Assembly (NCBI RefSeq): GCF_015832195.1
Contig: NC_052017.1
Location: forward strand, 78,245,801-78,309,800
Source of the DNA: Motacilla alba alba
Taxonomy: Eukaryota > Chordata > Aves > Passeriformes > Motacillidae
Direction of reading: 5' to 3'
Length of the DNA stretch: 64,000 bases
Shown: positions 1 to 64,000 of the stretch, piece after piece
How positions within the stretch are numbered: position 1 is the first letter of the stretch
Layout: each line of letters opens with the position of its first letter
Notes under the pieces: model-generated
The model's database searches: none
Told to the model about the DNA's origin: nothing
Seen by the model: only the letters and a program-made list of their open reading frames with translations
Made by a program: the position numbers and the translations under genes

Positions 1-338
1 AATTACCTGACTATTCCCAGACTTTGAAGCACCTTTACTCACAAAGCCACTTTCCTAACTATCCTAAGAGACTAAAGCCAAAAGACAACTTTTTATTTTC
101 CAGTTTCTCTTTTTAAATTCTAGACGCTTCCCAGAGCTTCACTAACACTCTCAGAGGGCACAAACTGTCCCTGGCACAGGACTGGCACAGAGTACAGGGA
201 TTCAGGATGAGCACAGGGCACCTAACACTTTGCTCCTGACTACTGGACAGTCACGTGAGGAGACAACCTTCACATGACAACATTTAGTTCCTTGAAAAAC
301 ATACACACAAGTCTCAGGAAGTTGCCTTGAGCACTTAC
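1..338 (-). other. TRIO: TRIO intron, 5' part only
   Basis: This is intronic sequence downstream of the linker exon, starting with donor GTAAGT at 338. The reading frame stays open for about 20 codons into the intron, but there is no sign of an exon. Nothing else is recognisable, and the acceptor is outside the window. Confidence 0.85.
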
Positions 339-63755
<63,417 letters not shown>

Positions 63756-64000
63756 CTGAAGAAATGAAAACAGAGCTTATGACAACCAAATCTAAAATAT
63801 CACACTAAAATCAGAGTAATAAAGTACTTTACATTGTAGAATTTACTAGACACTTGCTCTTTCTGTTAGTCTTTGCTTTGCTTTTTTCCTGATATTAATG
63901 AAACACAGAGTGTTCCTTTTTCATGACTTACAGAACTACTGGTTAAAGAAACTAGAGATGCAATTAAAACTTACTACTCACATGCTTTTTTCCTTGCAAA
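63756..64000 (-). other. TRIO: TRIO intron, 3' part
   Basis: This is sequence upstream of the most 5' confirmed exon, ending in TTCTTCAG at 63756. A donor-like CAT/GTGAGT lies close to the window edge (about 63982), but too little sequence remains to call an exon. Confidence 0.7.

Noticed and set aside
63982..64000. A possible further TRIO exon ending in CAT/GTGAGT at the right edge
   Set aside because: The donor-like site and the frame left open are compatible with an exon joining 63755, but only 19 bases are visible and the implied peptide (FARKKA) is not one I can match to TRIO. The neighbouring sequence beyond 64000 would decide.

Overview
The window is a piece of a vertebrate nuclear genome, almost certainly avian. 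It holds one protein-coding gene, read on the minus strand: the middle of TRIO, the dual Rho guanine-nucleotide exchange factor. The bird call rests on vertebrate-type GT-AG genes with compact introns, AT-rich non-coding sequence, very little interspersed repeat, and repeats that are recognisably CR1 LINEs, the dominant avian (sauropsid) family. I see no bacterial, viral or CRISPR features, and no second gene.

Sixteen internal TRIO exons can be placed to the base. They run from 63755 (most 5') to 339 (most 3'). Every junction has AG/GT on the minus strand and every split codon closes in frame, giving 721 uninterrupted complete codons. By comparison with human TRIO numbering recalled from memory, they cover about residues 1111 to 1832: the end of the spectrin-repeat region (63755-57233), a linker (57121-57006), the first DH domain (about 57006-49737), the first PH domain (49737-42234), an acidic/Ser-Thr linker (41635-41536), the first SH3 domain (33732-33489) and a basic Ser-rich linker (631-339). 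Together they encode the GEF1 module, which activates Rac1 and RhoG, plus the SH3 domain that follows it. The N-terminal CRAL-TRIO domain with most spectrin repeats, and the C-terminal GEF2, SH3-2, Ig and kinase domains, lie outside the window on the right and left.

Layout: 64000-57000 holds spectrin exons, with a CR1 LINE in one intron ending about 16 bp from a splice donor. From 57500 to 41500 there is a dense run of short exons in introns of 0.1-3 kb. From 41500 to 33750 there is a 7.8 kb intron carrying a very old CR1 copy. The SH3 exon sits at 33.5 kb. From 33.5 kb to 0.63 kb there is one 32.9 kb intron with CR1 fragments, a tRNA-derived SINE-like element, simple repeats, two GC-richer blocks and a perfect 18-bp-arm inverted repeat. 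The last exon is at 339-631. No undescribed biological system was found. The observations worth following up are the CR1 copy beside the splice donor, the hairpin, the composite SINE-like relic and the unusually large intron after the SH3 exon.
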